Shown here one piece after another: positions 57,117 through 64,000 of a DNA stretch of 64,000 bases. Every line of letters begins with the position of its first letter. The first letter of the stretch is position 1. The notes beneath the pieces were generated by a model that saw only the letters and a program-made list of their open reading frames with translations, did not search any database and had not been told where the DNA came from. A program made the position numbers and the translations under genes. The DNA lies in NCBI GenBank assembly GCA_964592425.1, contig CAZQCG010000021.1, forward strand, positions 1 through 64,000, given 5' to 3'. The DNA comes from Viridilinea sp964592425 (GTDB lineage: Bacteria; Chloroflexota; Chloroflexia; Chloroflexales; Chloroflexaceae).

Positions 57117-58319
57117 TCATGTGAGGTGGATGCGCGGATCGACCACTGTATACAGGAGATCCGAGATCAAGTAGCCGATCAAGACCAGGACGGTGCTCAT
57201 AAAGAGAATGGCCATGGCTACGGTATAGTCGCTGCGTCCGAGGGCATCAACCAGCAGGCGACCCATACCGGGCCAGTTAAAGACCGTCTCAGTGATTGCC
57301 GCTCCGGCCACCAGGGTGGGCAGGATGCCAGCCAGCAGGGTAACGAAGGGGATGAGGGCGTTGCGCAGGGCATGTTTGGTGATCACCATGCGCTCACGCA
57401 CGCCTTTGGCGCGCGCCGTGCGCACATAGTCCTGGCGCAGCACTTCGAGCATACTCGCCCGAATAAAGCGACTCCAGCCAGCGATGTTGAAGAAGGTGAG
57501 CACACCAACCGGCATAATAAAACGTAGGGTGCGGTCGAGCAGCGAGCCAGCCTCGACGGTGCCGATCAGGGGGATGGTATAGTCACGGATGGCCTGGGCT
57601 CCACCCGAAGGAAGGTAGGGCAGCCCGGCATTTTTGGCCAGGATCGAGAAGATCAGAATCGACATCACGCCCATAAAGAGGGTCGGCATCGACGAGCCGA
57701 CGAAAGTAATGCCGGTCATCACGTAGTCGAAGCGCGAGTACTGGCGTACTGCCGAGTAGATGCCGACCGGCACCCCAATCAGGATCGCCAGGAAGGTCGA
57801 GACGAGCATCAGCTGCAGGGTGTAGGGCAGGCGGGTCATCAGCAGGTCACTGATCGGACGGTCGCGGGCGATCTGTTGCGAGAGGCCGAAATCGCCGAAG
57901 AGCACGCCGTTGCTCGCGCGGCGCTCTTCCAGGTCGGCCAGAGTGACGACCCGATTACAGCCCTCTTCGATAATCTCCACCGTACCGTCGGGGTAGCGCA
58001 GGCGCACCTGGCCGGGAATAGCACAGCCAACGACGGTCTCGGGGGGGATCAGGGTGACTCCAGCGATCTGCACTGGCCCCTTAGGGAAGCCAGCCAACCA
58101 GCGGGTGAAGCGGACAGGGAGGTAGAGATCAAGCTCATAACGGGCTTTTAAACGGGCAATATCTTCTTCAGTCACCCGGTTGGCACCGGCATTCTGCATC
58201 TGCTGTAAAAAGAGCAACGGCCCGCCCGGCGCAAGGTAGAGTAAGGTATAGCCGAGCATCGCCGAGAAAATGACCACCATAAACATTTGCACAAGCCGGC
58301 GGATCAGGTAGGCGGTCAT
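57117..58319 (-). CDS. oppB: oligopeptide ABC transporter permease, long form
   Basis: A 400-residue permease with about six helices. The first is MTAYLIRRLVQMFMVVIFSAMLG, and the EAA loop is VRTARAKGVRERMVITKHALRNALIPF (about 300-325). OppB proteins are usually about 310-340 residues. The extra length here is an extracytoplasmic insert between helices 1 and 2 (about 40-150), with a VRLRYPDGTVEIIEEGCNR segment that might contact the binding protein. oppC follows after 10 bp. Confidence 0.93.
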   Translation of the reverse strand: MTAYLIRRLVQMFMVVIFSAMLGYTLLYLAPGGPLLFLQQMQNAGANRVTEEDIARLKARYELDLYLPVRFTRWLAGFPKGPVQIAGVTLIPPETVVGCAIPGQVRLRYPDGTVEIIEEGCNRVVTLADLEERRASNGVLFGDFGLSQQIARDRPISDLLMTRLPYTLQLMLVSTFLAILIGVPVGIYSAVRQYSRFDYVMTGITFVGSSMPTLFMGVMSILIFSILAKNAGLPYLPSGGAQAIRDYTIPLIGTVEAGSLLDRTLRFIMPVGVLTFFNIAGWSRFIRASMLEVLRQDYVRTARAKGVRERMVITKHALRNALIPFVTLLAGILPTLVAGAAITETVFNWPGMGRLLVDALGRSDYTVAMAILFMSTVLVLIGYLISDLLYTVVDPRIHLT

Positions 58320-58338
58320 TGGTTTTGCTCCATATTAT

Positions 58339-58399
58339 GGGCACCCACAAGGAATGCCCCTTCTGCTACCTGATCATGGGTGCCCCTTGGGGGGCACCC
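58339..58399 (-). promoter_or_regulatory. mutually exclusive hairpins in the oppB leader
   Basis: GGGTGCCCC (58378-58386) can pair with GGGGCACCC (58391-58399) or, using nearly the same bases (58377-58385), with GGGCACCCA at 58339-58347. Only one pairing can exist at a time. The second lies about 20 nt from the oppB start and close to its GGAG. This is the layout of an attenuator or translational switch. Confidence 0.5.
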
Positions 58400-58463
58400 T
58401 CACTTTGCACTTGGTCAAAGCAGATCTGCCGGGTGGTGACCCAGTCCGGGTTAATGAGATTGG

Positions 58464-58496
58464 GGGCGCAGCAGTCGATACCCGACTGCTGCGCCC
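58464..58496 (-). terminator. hairpin terminator/attenuator after oppA
   Basis: A 14-bp perfect stem GGGCGCAGCAGTCG/CGACTGCTGCGCCC with a five-base loop, 44 bp beyond the oppA stop. The T-tail is weak on either strand. It may partly stop transcription so that binding protein exceeds permease. Confidence 0.6.
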
Positions 58497-58539
58497 TTAC
58501 CAGAGATGGCTGATCCTGCCTCATCAGCATGGCGAGCCT

Positions 58540-60519
58540 CTAGCGCAGGTAGAGGTTCATATCCATGTGCTCCCAGGTCGGGCTGGCATCGGTGTAGGCT
58601 TCGATGGTACCTTCCTCACCGGCCTTGATCACTGCCTCGACCTCGGGGCCAGCACCCAGGGTGGCCTTCTCGAGGATGTCCACCTCGCCGGTGAGCAGAG
58701 CTGCGACGGCGGCGTTGGTATCGGCGAAGAACTGAATGATCACATTCTTCACCTTGGGCTCACCAAGCACGAAGTCGGGGTTGGCCTCGAAGACCATGCT
58801 CTGGCCCTTGTTCCACTCCGTGAGGATATAGGGGCCATAGCCAAGCGGGATCTCGGCGATCTCTGGCAGGGTTGCCCACTCCTTGGCGGGCACGTCGGCC
58901 AGGATGCGCCCGTCGCTCAGCTCCTGGTGCGAGGGATAGCCACCGTAGACAGCAACGAAGTAGGTCGGCCACTGCACACCAGGCAGGAAGGTGATCGTGT
59001 AGCTGTTGTCGCTGGTCACCTCAACGCCCTCGGCACCCTGGTGCGAGTCGCAGTAGGTCAGGCTGACCGAGCCGGAGTCGGGATCACAGTTGATCTTGAC
59101 CGCCAGTTCAATATCGGCCTGCTTGAGCGGCTCGCCGTCGGACCACGTGATACCCTCGAGCATGTCGTAGGTCACCACGAGTTGCTTCATCTCGACGGTG
59201 CCGCTCTCATAGGCGACCGTCTCACCCTCGGCATTGATCACCTCGATGCCAGGGGCCAGTTCAACTGCCGCGCCGGTGACGTCCCAGACCATGTCACCTG
59301 CAGTGACCTCGATGACCTCGTTCTTAGCTTTGCCGCTATCGATGGTCGAGAGGCCATCCTGCAACACGGGCTGGTAGTCATAGTTGTACTGGCTTACCAG
59401 GATGCCACCGGCGATCTGGGCGGCCTGGCGCTGGACGGCGGCGCTCTCGACCACCGTGAACATCGAGGCGGGCTCCTGGGTCAGGCCCATCACAATTGTA
59501 TCGCCATCATCGCTGCGCTCCCACTCGTAAGCATTGGCGGTGATGTACTCGGTCGGATCCGGCTTGATGTTGACCAGATCCTTGCTCCAGCCGTAGGCCT
59601 CCAGGCGCTGGAAGAGCGGCAGGCTGACCATGTCGTTGGTGAATTCGACCTGGAACTCTTTGTAGCTGGCGATGCGCTCGTCGCGGTCAAGCGTATTGTT
59701 GGCTGCGGTGATCGCATTGCTGGCGGTCTCATTGCACCAGCCCATCGCATTCTGGCCGTCCCAGTTGTTCTCTGGCAGGGGGATCTGGTCGCAGGCGTAG
59801 AGGGTGCGCCCGGCCGGATCGGCCTCGCCGACCCAGGCGAAGGCGCCCAGTTCGAAGTCACGCCGGGCCAGGCCGGTGTTGCTGCCGAACCACCAGGAGC
59901 CGGGGGCGTGCTTGCGAATGATCTGGATGCCGCAGTTGTCGAGCAGCTGCTGCTCGAGCACGGTAGCCCAGGTAATGCGGAACTGGGCGTTGGTGGTGGT
60001 GAACTCGAGCGAGAGGGGCAGGCCATCCTTCTCGCGCACCGTCGCACCCTCTTCGAGCGTCCAGCCAGCCTCGTCGAGCAGGGCCTGGCCCTTGGCAGCG
60101 TCAAAGGGGTAGAGGGTAATGCCGTCGGCCTCGCTAGCCGCCGCCCAGTGGGTCTTGGGCAGGTTGGTGTCCATGAGCAGACCTTCCTGCTGCTCAGGTG
60201 TCAGGAAGCCATAGACTGACTGGATCAATTCGGGGCGGTTGGTGCAGTAGGCAATTGCCTGGCGTACCTTGGAGTCGCTGAGGATGGGGTGTGGGGTAGT
60301 GAAGGCACCACCAGCAGCAGGGGCGGCCGTGGGGGCGTTGGGGTCTTCCGTCGGCGCGACCACCACGGTCTCGCGGATCGGCTCAGCAGTTTGTACAACG
60401 ACAACAGTCTCGCGGACGACCTCGGGCGCGGCGGGGGCACCGCCACAGGCTGCGAGGATGGGAACGATCACTGCCAGCAGGGCCAGCGCGGCAGCACGCC
60501 TAGAGCGCATTGCGATCAC
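58540..60519 (-). CDS. oppA: peptide-binding lipoprotein (SBP family 5), circularly permuted
   Basis: About 659 residues from GTG 60519, which has AAGGAGG seven bases upstream. A signal peptide ends in the lipobox ILAAC, and a Val/Thr/Pro linker follows. It is the substrate-binding protein of the opp system. The order of family-5 segments is reversed. Residues about 75-332 carry KVRQAIAYCTNRPEL, DEAGWTLEEG and end in the usual C-terminal style (YEWER). Residues about 335-659 then start like a normal N-terminus (IVMGLTQEPASMF), continue with ITWSDGEPLKQADIELA and IPLGYGPYILTEWNKG, and stop at SPTWEHMDMNLYLR. In ordinary members that last segment leads directly into the VRQAI motif. The fold can still close because both termini would be adjacent. 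Confidence 0.85.
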   Translation of the reverse strand: MIAMRSRRAAALALLAVIVPILAACGGAPAAPEVVRETVVVVQTAEPIRETVVVAPTEDPNAPTAAPAAGGAFTTPHPILSDSKVRQAIAYCTNRPELIQSVYGFLTPEQQEGLLMDTNLPKTHWAAASEADGITLYPFDAAKGQALLDEAGWTLEEGATVREKDGLPLSLEFTTTNAQFRITWATVLEQQLLDNCGIQIIRKHAPGSWWFGSNTGLARRDFELGAFAWVGEADPAGRTLYACDQIPLPENNWDGQNAMGWCNETASNAITAANNTLDRDERIASYKEFQVEFTNDMVSLPLFQRLEAYGWSKDLVNIKPDPTEYITANAYEWERSDDGDTIVMGLTQEPASMFTVVESAAVQRQAAQIAGGILVSQYNYDYQPVLQDGLSTIDSGKAKNEVIEVTAGDMVWDVTGAAVELAPGIEVINAEGETVAYESGTVEMKQLVVTYDMLEGITWSDGEPLKQADIELAVKINCDPDSGSVSLTYCDSHQGAEGVEVTSDNSYTITFLPGVQWPTYFVAVYGGYPSHQELSDGRILADVPAKEWATLPEIAEIPLGYGPYILTEWNKGQSMVFEANPDFVLGEPKVKNVIIQFFADTNAAVAALLTGEVDILEKATLGAGPEVEAVIKAGEEGTIEAYTDASPTWEHMDMNLYLR

Positions 60520-60665
60520 GAGCATTCCTCCTTAGACAAAACACCTTCGACACAACGGTCGAGGGGCCATCTGTTCCGGCAGGCGTCAAGCAACGCCGGG
60601 CCGGTCAACCTACTTCCACCGCTGCCTCACGCACCCATCCCCGCCTGGCTTGCAGTCACAACCAG

Positions 60666-60688
60666 ACACCGGCGCGGGGCCGGTGTCT
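60666..60688. other. hairpin in the opp leader
   Basis: GACACCGGC pairs with GCCGGTGTC (9 bp, five-base loop) within the 255-nt leader predicted for oppA. No T-run follows on the minus strand. It may be an mRNA-stabilising or attenuating structure. The surrounding 60520-60962 region holds no supported gene. Confidence 0.45.
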
Positions 60689-60780
60689 CCTCAGGATCGC
60701 GTGTTCGACGTGGCACACGGTTTGGAGAGCCAAGGGCGGTGGAATGATAAGAGCGCAAAGCGGTGGAAGATATGGGGCGG

Positions 60781-60809
60781 ATTATAGCGGGCGGGCGGTT
60801 GACTGTCAA
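60781..60809 (-). promoter_or_regulatory. perfect consensus sigma-70 promoter of the opp operon
   Basis: On the minus strand TTGACA (60809-60804), exactly 17 bp, then TATAAT (60786-60781). Both hexamers match consensus at every position. Transcription would start near 60774 and give a leader of about 255 nt before oppA. Confidence 0.8.
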
Positions 60810-60899
60810 ATGCAATGCTGTCTGGCAAGAGCTCGTTTTCTGGCTTTCGGATGCGCTAAATGCCGATCATGGCCTACTTCGGCACGGCGGCAAGGTGCA

Positions 60900-60908
60900 T
60901 GTTATAAT
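60900..60908 (+). promoter_or_regulatory. extended -10 promoter of the M20-like gene
   Basis: TGTTATAAT, the same perfect element as upstream of gap, lies about 55 bp before the GTG start at 60963. No clear -35 is seen. Confidence 0.55.
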
Positions 60909-60962
60909 CGCTATGGGATCAGCTTGCTGGCTCACGATGAAGCCGACAATGGGAGTGCAGCA

Positions 60963-62288
60963 GTGTCAGCCCCTCCTTTGATTCACGGGCAGGTGATTGA
61001 CCTTCTGCGCACGCTTTGTGCCCAGCCCTCCCCGCTTGAGCAGCCGGTTGAGCTTGCCGCGACGGCCGACCTGATCGCCCAGTTGCTACGCAGGCTGGAC
61101 ATGGTCGTGCGGGTGATCAACCAGCAACACCCCCTGGTGATTGGTCGGCGCAATGGCCGTAGCCCGGCAACGCTGCTGCTCTATCACCGCTTTGATACGC
61201 CCCCTCCCGGCCCCTGGAGCGCCTGGTCCCACGAGCCCTACCAGTTGGCCGAGCGTGACGGGGCGCTCTACGGGCGTGGTGTTGCCGAGGGCAAAGGCCC
61301 GCTTGCGGCCCAGATCGCGGCCCTGGCGGCGTTGCTGGCCGACGAGCAGGAGTTGCCCTGTGGGGTGGTGATCGTCGCCGATGGGGGCGGGTTGGCCGGC
61401 TCACCCGGACTGGCGGCGGCCCTGGCCAGTCAGCCGGTGCTGATCGCCGCTGATGCCTGTCTCGCCAGTGTTGGGGCCTGCGATGCGGCTGGGCGACCAC
61501 TCTGCTACAGCGGCAGTAAGGGCCAGTTGCGGATCCGCCTGAACGCCCACGGCCCCAGCGCCCCTCTTGCGCCGGGCTTTGCCCCGACGCTGAGTAATCC
61601 GCTCTGGCGGCTCTGCTGGGCGTTGACCGGGCTTAAGAGCGAGGACGAAGATATTCTTATCACCGGCTTCTATGATCCGGTTGATGGCCCTTCACGGGCT
61701 GAACTGAGTGCCTTGCGTGCGACTCGTCTTGATGAGCAGGCCCGCCTTGAAGCCTGGGGCATGCGTGATTTCCTCTTCGGGATGCGCGGGATGGCCCTGG
61801 CTCGCGCCGAGGCGGCCCTGCCCACCTGTAACCTCAGCCACCTCCAGAGCTGGCCGGAGGGCGATCTGGCCTGTCTGCCGTTGCGGGCTGAGGCGACGCT
61901 TGATTTTCAACTGGTGCCGCGCCAGGATCCGGCCACGGTTGTCGCATTGCTGCGTGAGCACCTGGTCGAGCGTGGTTTCGGCGACCTACTGGTCGAGCGC
62001 TTGCCCGGCGGCTACTCGCCGGCGCGTACCGCACCCGATCACCCCTTTGTGGGCCAGGTGGTGACTGCTGGCAGCGAGGTCTTTGGGGCTCCCCTGTCAG
62101 TTGTCCCAGCTGGCCCCTTCAGCCTGCCGCTGCAGATCTTTGTCGACAGCCTGGCCTGCCCGGTCGTCTCGCTCTTCGGTGCGCCGCCCACCAGCGCCGT
62201 CTACGGTCCTGACGAGCATCTTGCGCTCGATCACCTCGTGCGCCACGGGCACCTGTTGCAGGCCCTGCTGCGCTCGTTTACAGCTTAG
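60963..62288 (+). CDS. M20-family peptidase homologue with degraded metal site
   Basis: About 441 residues from GTG 60963, with GGGAG seven bases upstream and a promoter at 60900; the frame opening at 60510 crosses the divergent promoter and is rejected. The overall M20 layout is clear: LLLYHRFDTPPPG (about 71-83), LYGRGVAEGKGPLAAQIAAL (about 102-121), AGSPGL (about 145), IAADACLASVG (about 161-171) and a dimerisation domain before GPDEHLALDHL (about 415-425). The zinc ligands are largely missing: the HxD His is R76 (D78 kept), the bridging Asp is E109, the catalytic/ligand Glu pair is G141-G143, and the late His is Y414. D164 is kept. It is therefore probably a non-catalytic or repurposed protein. 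Its position beside opp suggests peptide-related binding or regulation. Confidence 0.82.
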   Translation: MSAPPLIHGQVIDLLRTLCAQPSPLEQPVELAATADLIAQLLRRLDMVVRVINQQHPLVIGRRNGRSPATLLLYHRFDTPPPGPWSAWSHEPYQLAERDGALYGRGVAEGKGPLAAQIAALAALLADEQELPCGVVIVADGGGLAGSPGLAAALASQPVLIAADACLASVGACDAAGRPLCYSGSKGQLRIRLNAHGPSAPLAPGFAPTLSNPLWRLCWALTGLKSEDEDILITGFYDPVDGPSRAELSALRATRLDEQARLEAWGMRDFLFGMRGMALARAEAALPTCNLSHLQSWPEGDLACLPLRAEATLDFQLVPRQDPATVVALLREHLVERGFGDLLVERLPGGYSPARTAPDHPFVGQVVTAGSEVFGAPLSVVPAGPFSLPLQIFVDSLACPVVSLFGAPPTSAVYGPDEHLALDHLVRHGHLLQALLRSFTA

Positions 62289-62430
62289 ACAAGGTTCAAA
62301 TCAGCTTGACAGTCTTCTGTGGGCGTGAGGCGTGAGGCGTGAGGCGTTGACAAGCGATTGGACACCTTACGCCTGCTCTGAACTGTCAAGCTAGAATAGC
62401 CGTTTTTGAAACATGCCTTAGACAAGGTTC
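62284..62430. repeat. 14-bp direct repeats flanking element copy 2
   Basis: CTTAGACAAGGTTC occurs at 62284-62297 and again at 62417-62430, on both sides of the 119-bp element. The first copy includes the TAG stop of the M20-like gene. It could be a target-site duplication, or the outer arm of a second, decayed element, because weak similarity continues to about 62450. Confidence 0.6.
62303..62421 (+). repeat. 119-bp MITE-like element, copy 2
   Basis: The exact reverse complement of 55975-56093. AGCTTGACAGT (62303-62313) and ACTGTCAAGCT (62382-62392) are perfect 11-bp inverted ends, enclosing three CGTGAGG heptamers (62324-62344). The tail holds a GTTTTTGAAAC palindrome. It begins 15 bp after the M20-like stop codon. 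Confidence 0.9.
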
Positions 62431-62515
62431 GTAGCAGATTTACAGTTCAGGCTCGCGCATGGCTTGCTGCTGCGTCCCAACGCCGCCAACCCATCAGCAT
62501 CGCTCGGACGGAGTA

Positions 62516-63592
62516 CTAACGGCGCTGATAGACAGCGATGGCGTCAGGGACTGGGCGGACGGGGCGCGGCCAGATCGGCTGGCCCCGCCAGACAGCCTGG
62601 GTTGAACTGTCGTCGTCGCCGCCGAGGGCTGCGCTGCAGCCCATGTCGCGCAGGGCACGCGCAAAGTCGATGCCTGTCACGCCGCTGCTGTTGGCCAGCA
62701 CAAGGAAAGCGCGTCCGCCGGGTAGATCGCCGACACAGACGGCGGTCTTGGGGTAGGTGCCGTTGTAGACGGTGATGCGCCAGTCGAGTTGGACAAAATC
62801 TTCGCCCAGCGGGTTGAAAGGCAGGTATTCGCCAGCGGGCGTGTTGACGGCCGGATTGGCGATCAAGCCGCGCCAGAGGATGACCGGCCCGCCCCCAACA
62901 GCCTGGGTGCAGCCCTGGAGCGCCTGGGCGTCAAAGCGGTCGATCAACGCTCGCCCACCGGCGGTCAGACAGAGGGCGGCCCGCCCGGCGTTGACCCGAT
63001 GCACCACACTGTTGATCACCACACTGCCTTCGTTCGAGGTGCGTAGATCGCCATGAAAGCCGAAGGCCAGCGCACCAAGCAACTCCATACCCTCGATGGT
63101 GGCATAGGGCGCGTTGGCCATGGTGGCTACCGTAGCCAGGTGTTGCCCGTGATCAAGCCAGATCGTATCGCCATGCTCGTCACTGGCGGGGATGGCCCCA
63201 TCGGCATTGATCAACTGTACATGCACCTGCTCGTCAAGGCGCACCACAAAGTAGACCAGTTCGCCCCCGGCCAGGTCGCGCCGAAAGAATTCTACCCGTC
63301 CATCGGCTACCCGCTCCTGCAGCTTGCTGGCCTGGTTGAAGGCCAACAGACGAGCTTCCGGCAGGAGCGAATCGGTGCTGCCTGGCTGTAGCTGGCCTAG
63401 CGGCATAACCCGCCCGCTCAGGGTTTGCGGTAGGCTGGCCTGCATCTGCTCGGCGACAGCTGCCAGTGGTGTGGCCAGCGACCAGCGCGAGAGGATCGGG
63501 GCCTGGGTGGGCACCAACAGCTCTAGCATCAGCAGCCCTAGCCCTAGCGGCATCAGGAGTAACAAGAGTTGCCGGGTGGGGTAAGGGAACAT
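62516..63592 (-). CDS. phosphodiester glycosidase (NAGPA/DUF2233)-like secreted protein
   Basis: A 358-residue protein with an N-terminal signal anchor (about 8-30: LLLLLMPLGLGLLMLELLV). The C-terminal half shows the NAGPA-type fold: VGGGPVILWRG (about 225), the PKTAVCVG strand (about 280), GVTGIDFARALRDMGCSAAL (about 302-321) and the loop GGDDDSSTQAVW (about 322-333). In ordinary members this loop is DGGGSST, so the Gly and Asp positions are altered. Family enzymes hydrolyse sugar-phosphodiester bonds at the cell surface. The N-terminal half (about 40-200) is not recognised. Its start lies 170 bp from the divergent secreted protein at 63762. Confidence 0.75.
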   Translation of the reverse strand: MFPYPTRQLLLLLMPLGLGLLMLELLVPTQAPILSRWSLATPLAAVAEQMQASLPQTLSGRVMPLGQLQPGSTDSLLPEARLLAFNQASKLQERVADGRVEFFRRDLAGGELVYFVVRLDEQVHVQLINADGAIPASDEHGDTIWLDHGQHLATVATMANAPYATIEGMELLGALAFGFHGDLRTSNEGSVVINSVVHRVNAGRAALCLTAGGRALIDRFDAQALQGCTQAVGGGPVILWRGLIANPAVNTPAGEYLPFNPLGEDFVQLDWRITVYNGTYPKTAVCVGDLPGGRAFLVLANSSGVTGIDFARALRDMGCSAALGGDDDSSTQAVWRGQPIWPRPVRPVPDAIAVYQRR

Positions 63593-63761
63593 AGACAGCT
63601 TGATCCAGACGGTAGATCTGGCTTAGCGGCGGCTATGCCAGCTTGACAATCGCTGCGCACATGGCTGAATGCAAAAACAGACTTCTGCTCTATACTACTA
63701 CGCAGGTGTAACCAGTGCTAGTATAGCACGTAAGTACTGATGACGCTACAAGGAACTGCTG

Positions 63762-64000
63762 ATGCTCCGTCGTCTCATCTTCACCTTGCTGCCAGCCCTG
63801 GCCTTGTTGGCTGGCGTTACACCCGCCGTTGCCCAGCGGCCCGATGGTCTGGATCAGCCCCTGCTTGCTGCCAATCTCTGTGGTGCTGGCGATGGCGCTG
63901 AGACTCACTTTACCCTGGCTGCAACGGGCGATAGCTTTCCTCATGAGAATATCCAGGCGGTTGGTGAGGCTCAGGGCTATGGAGTGCTCTTCGACTATGT
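63762..64000 (+). CDS. secreted protein, 5' part only
   Basis: The first 79 codons of a gene cut by the window end. ATG 63762 has AAGGA eight bases upstream. A signal peptide MLRRLIFTLLPALALLAG with likely cleavage at AVA-Q (about 25) precedes a mature start RPDGLDQPLLAANLCGAGDG. The frame is open to the window edge. Too little remains to name a family. The 63593-63761 gap contains one AGCTTGACA word related to the ends of the 119-bp element and no other gene. Confidence 0.75.
   Translation, partial: MLRRLIFTLLPALALLAGVTPAVAQRPDGLDQPLLAANLCGAGDGAETHFTLAATGDSFPHENIQAVGEAQGYGVLFDY

Noticed and set aside
58354..60219. 621-residue plus-strand frame opposite oppA
   Set aside because: It is fully antisense to a lipoprotein gene with a perfect promoter and ribosome site. 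It has no recognisable domain.
60510..60962. N-terminal extension of the M20-like gene
   Set aside because: The upstream part of the frame crosses the opp promoter and hairpin and the M20 gene's own promoter. GTG 60963 has a proper GGGAG.
1..64000. tRNA, rRNA, tmRNA or other structural RNA genes
   Set aside because: No cloverleaf-like or rRNA-like segments were recognised in the intergenic regions by eye. A covariance-model scan would be decisive.

Overview
The window reads as a chromosomal segment of a GC-rich filamentous Chloroflexota bacterium, probably of the order Chloroflexales. The basis is the gene repertoire: multi-domain PAS/GAF kinases, a giant Calx-beta surface protein, an EtfD-type Fe-S membrane oxidoreductase, an oligopeptide ABC system, several sigma/anti-sigma pairs, and a Gly-rich RRM protein. 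This is inference from gene content; no rRNA or other marker is present. One 100-N scaffold gap (290-389) abuts a 12-bp tandem repeat. I recognised no tRNA, rRNA, CRISPR array, phage or transposase gene.

Layout. 1-718: gap, G-rich DNA and hairpins, then a promoter. 719-4117: hybrid sensor kinase and an IF-2B-family enzyme. 4141-6014 (minus): metallo-beta-lactamase-fold hydrolase coupled to a glycosyltransferase. 6283-22164 (plus): three overlapping genes, namely a membrane sensor kinase, a 3806-residue membrane-anchored Calx-beta repeat protein, and a PMT/ArnT-like membrane glycosyltransferase with TPRs. I read these as a surface adhesin or sheath cassette. 22074-25868 (minus): XRE regulator, IclR regulator, hydroxypyruvate isomerase and glycerate 2-kinase, a regulated C3-acid operon. 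26371-29037: S9 peptidase and RRM protein. 29207-31399: EtfD/HdrD-like oxidoreductase. 31527-36513 (minus): lipoprotein, FHA-clostripain protease and MacB/FtsX permease, tightly packed. 36620-39132: metallophosphoesterase and GT4 glycosyltransferase. 39161-40990: CvpA-family protein and GAPDH. 41073-48282: a regulatory island with three sigma factors, two anti-sigma candidates and an RsbR-like PAS-STAS protein, plus a polyprenyl diphosphate synthase. 48414-52635 (minus): unknown protein, GHMP sugar kinase and a secreted M23/LamG peptidase. 52742-60519 (minus): an oligopeptide ABC operon ending in a MoxR ATPase. 60963-64000: an M20-like protein with a degraded active site, a phosphodiester-glycosidase-like protein and the start of a secreted protein.

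Most notable points. (1) The giant gene contains an array from 11327 to 18724 that resolves exactly into 18 units of 333 bp and 4 units of 351 bp, with higher-order duplications. (2) The peptide-binding lipoprotein at 58540-60519 has its two halves in reversed order, as expected for a circular permutation. (3) Two perfect 119-bp copies of a MITE-like element lie in inverted orientation at 55975 and 62303 and split the opp operon. (4) The oppA-oppB gap can form mutually exclusive hairpins. (5) Several start codons are best moved on promoter and Shine-Dalgarno evidence. (6) Extended -10 promoters of the form TGnTAYAAT recur throughout.
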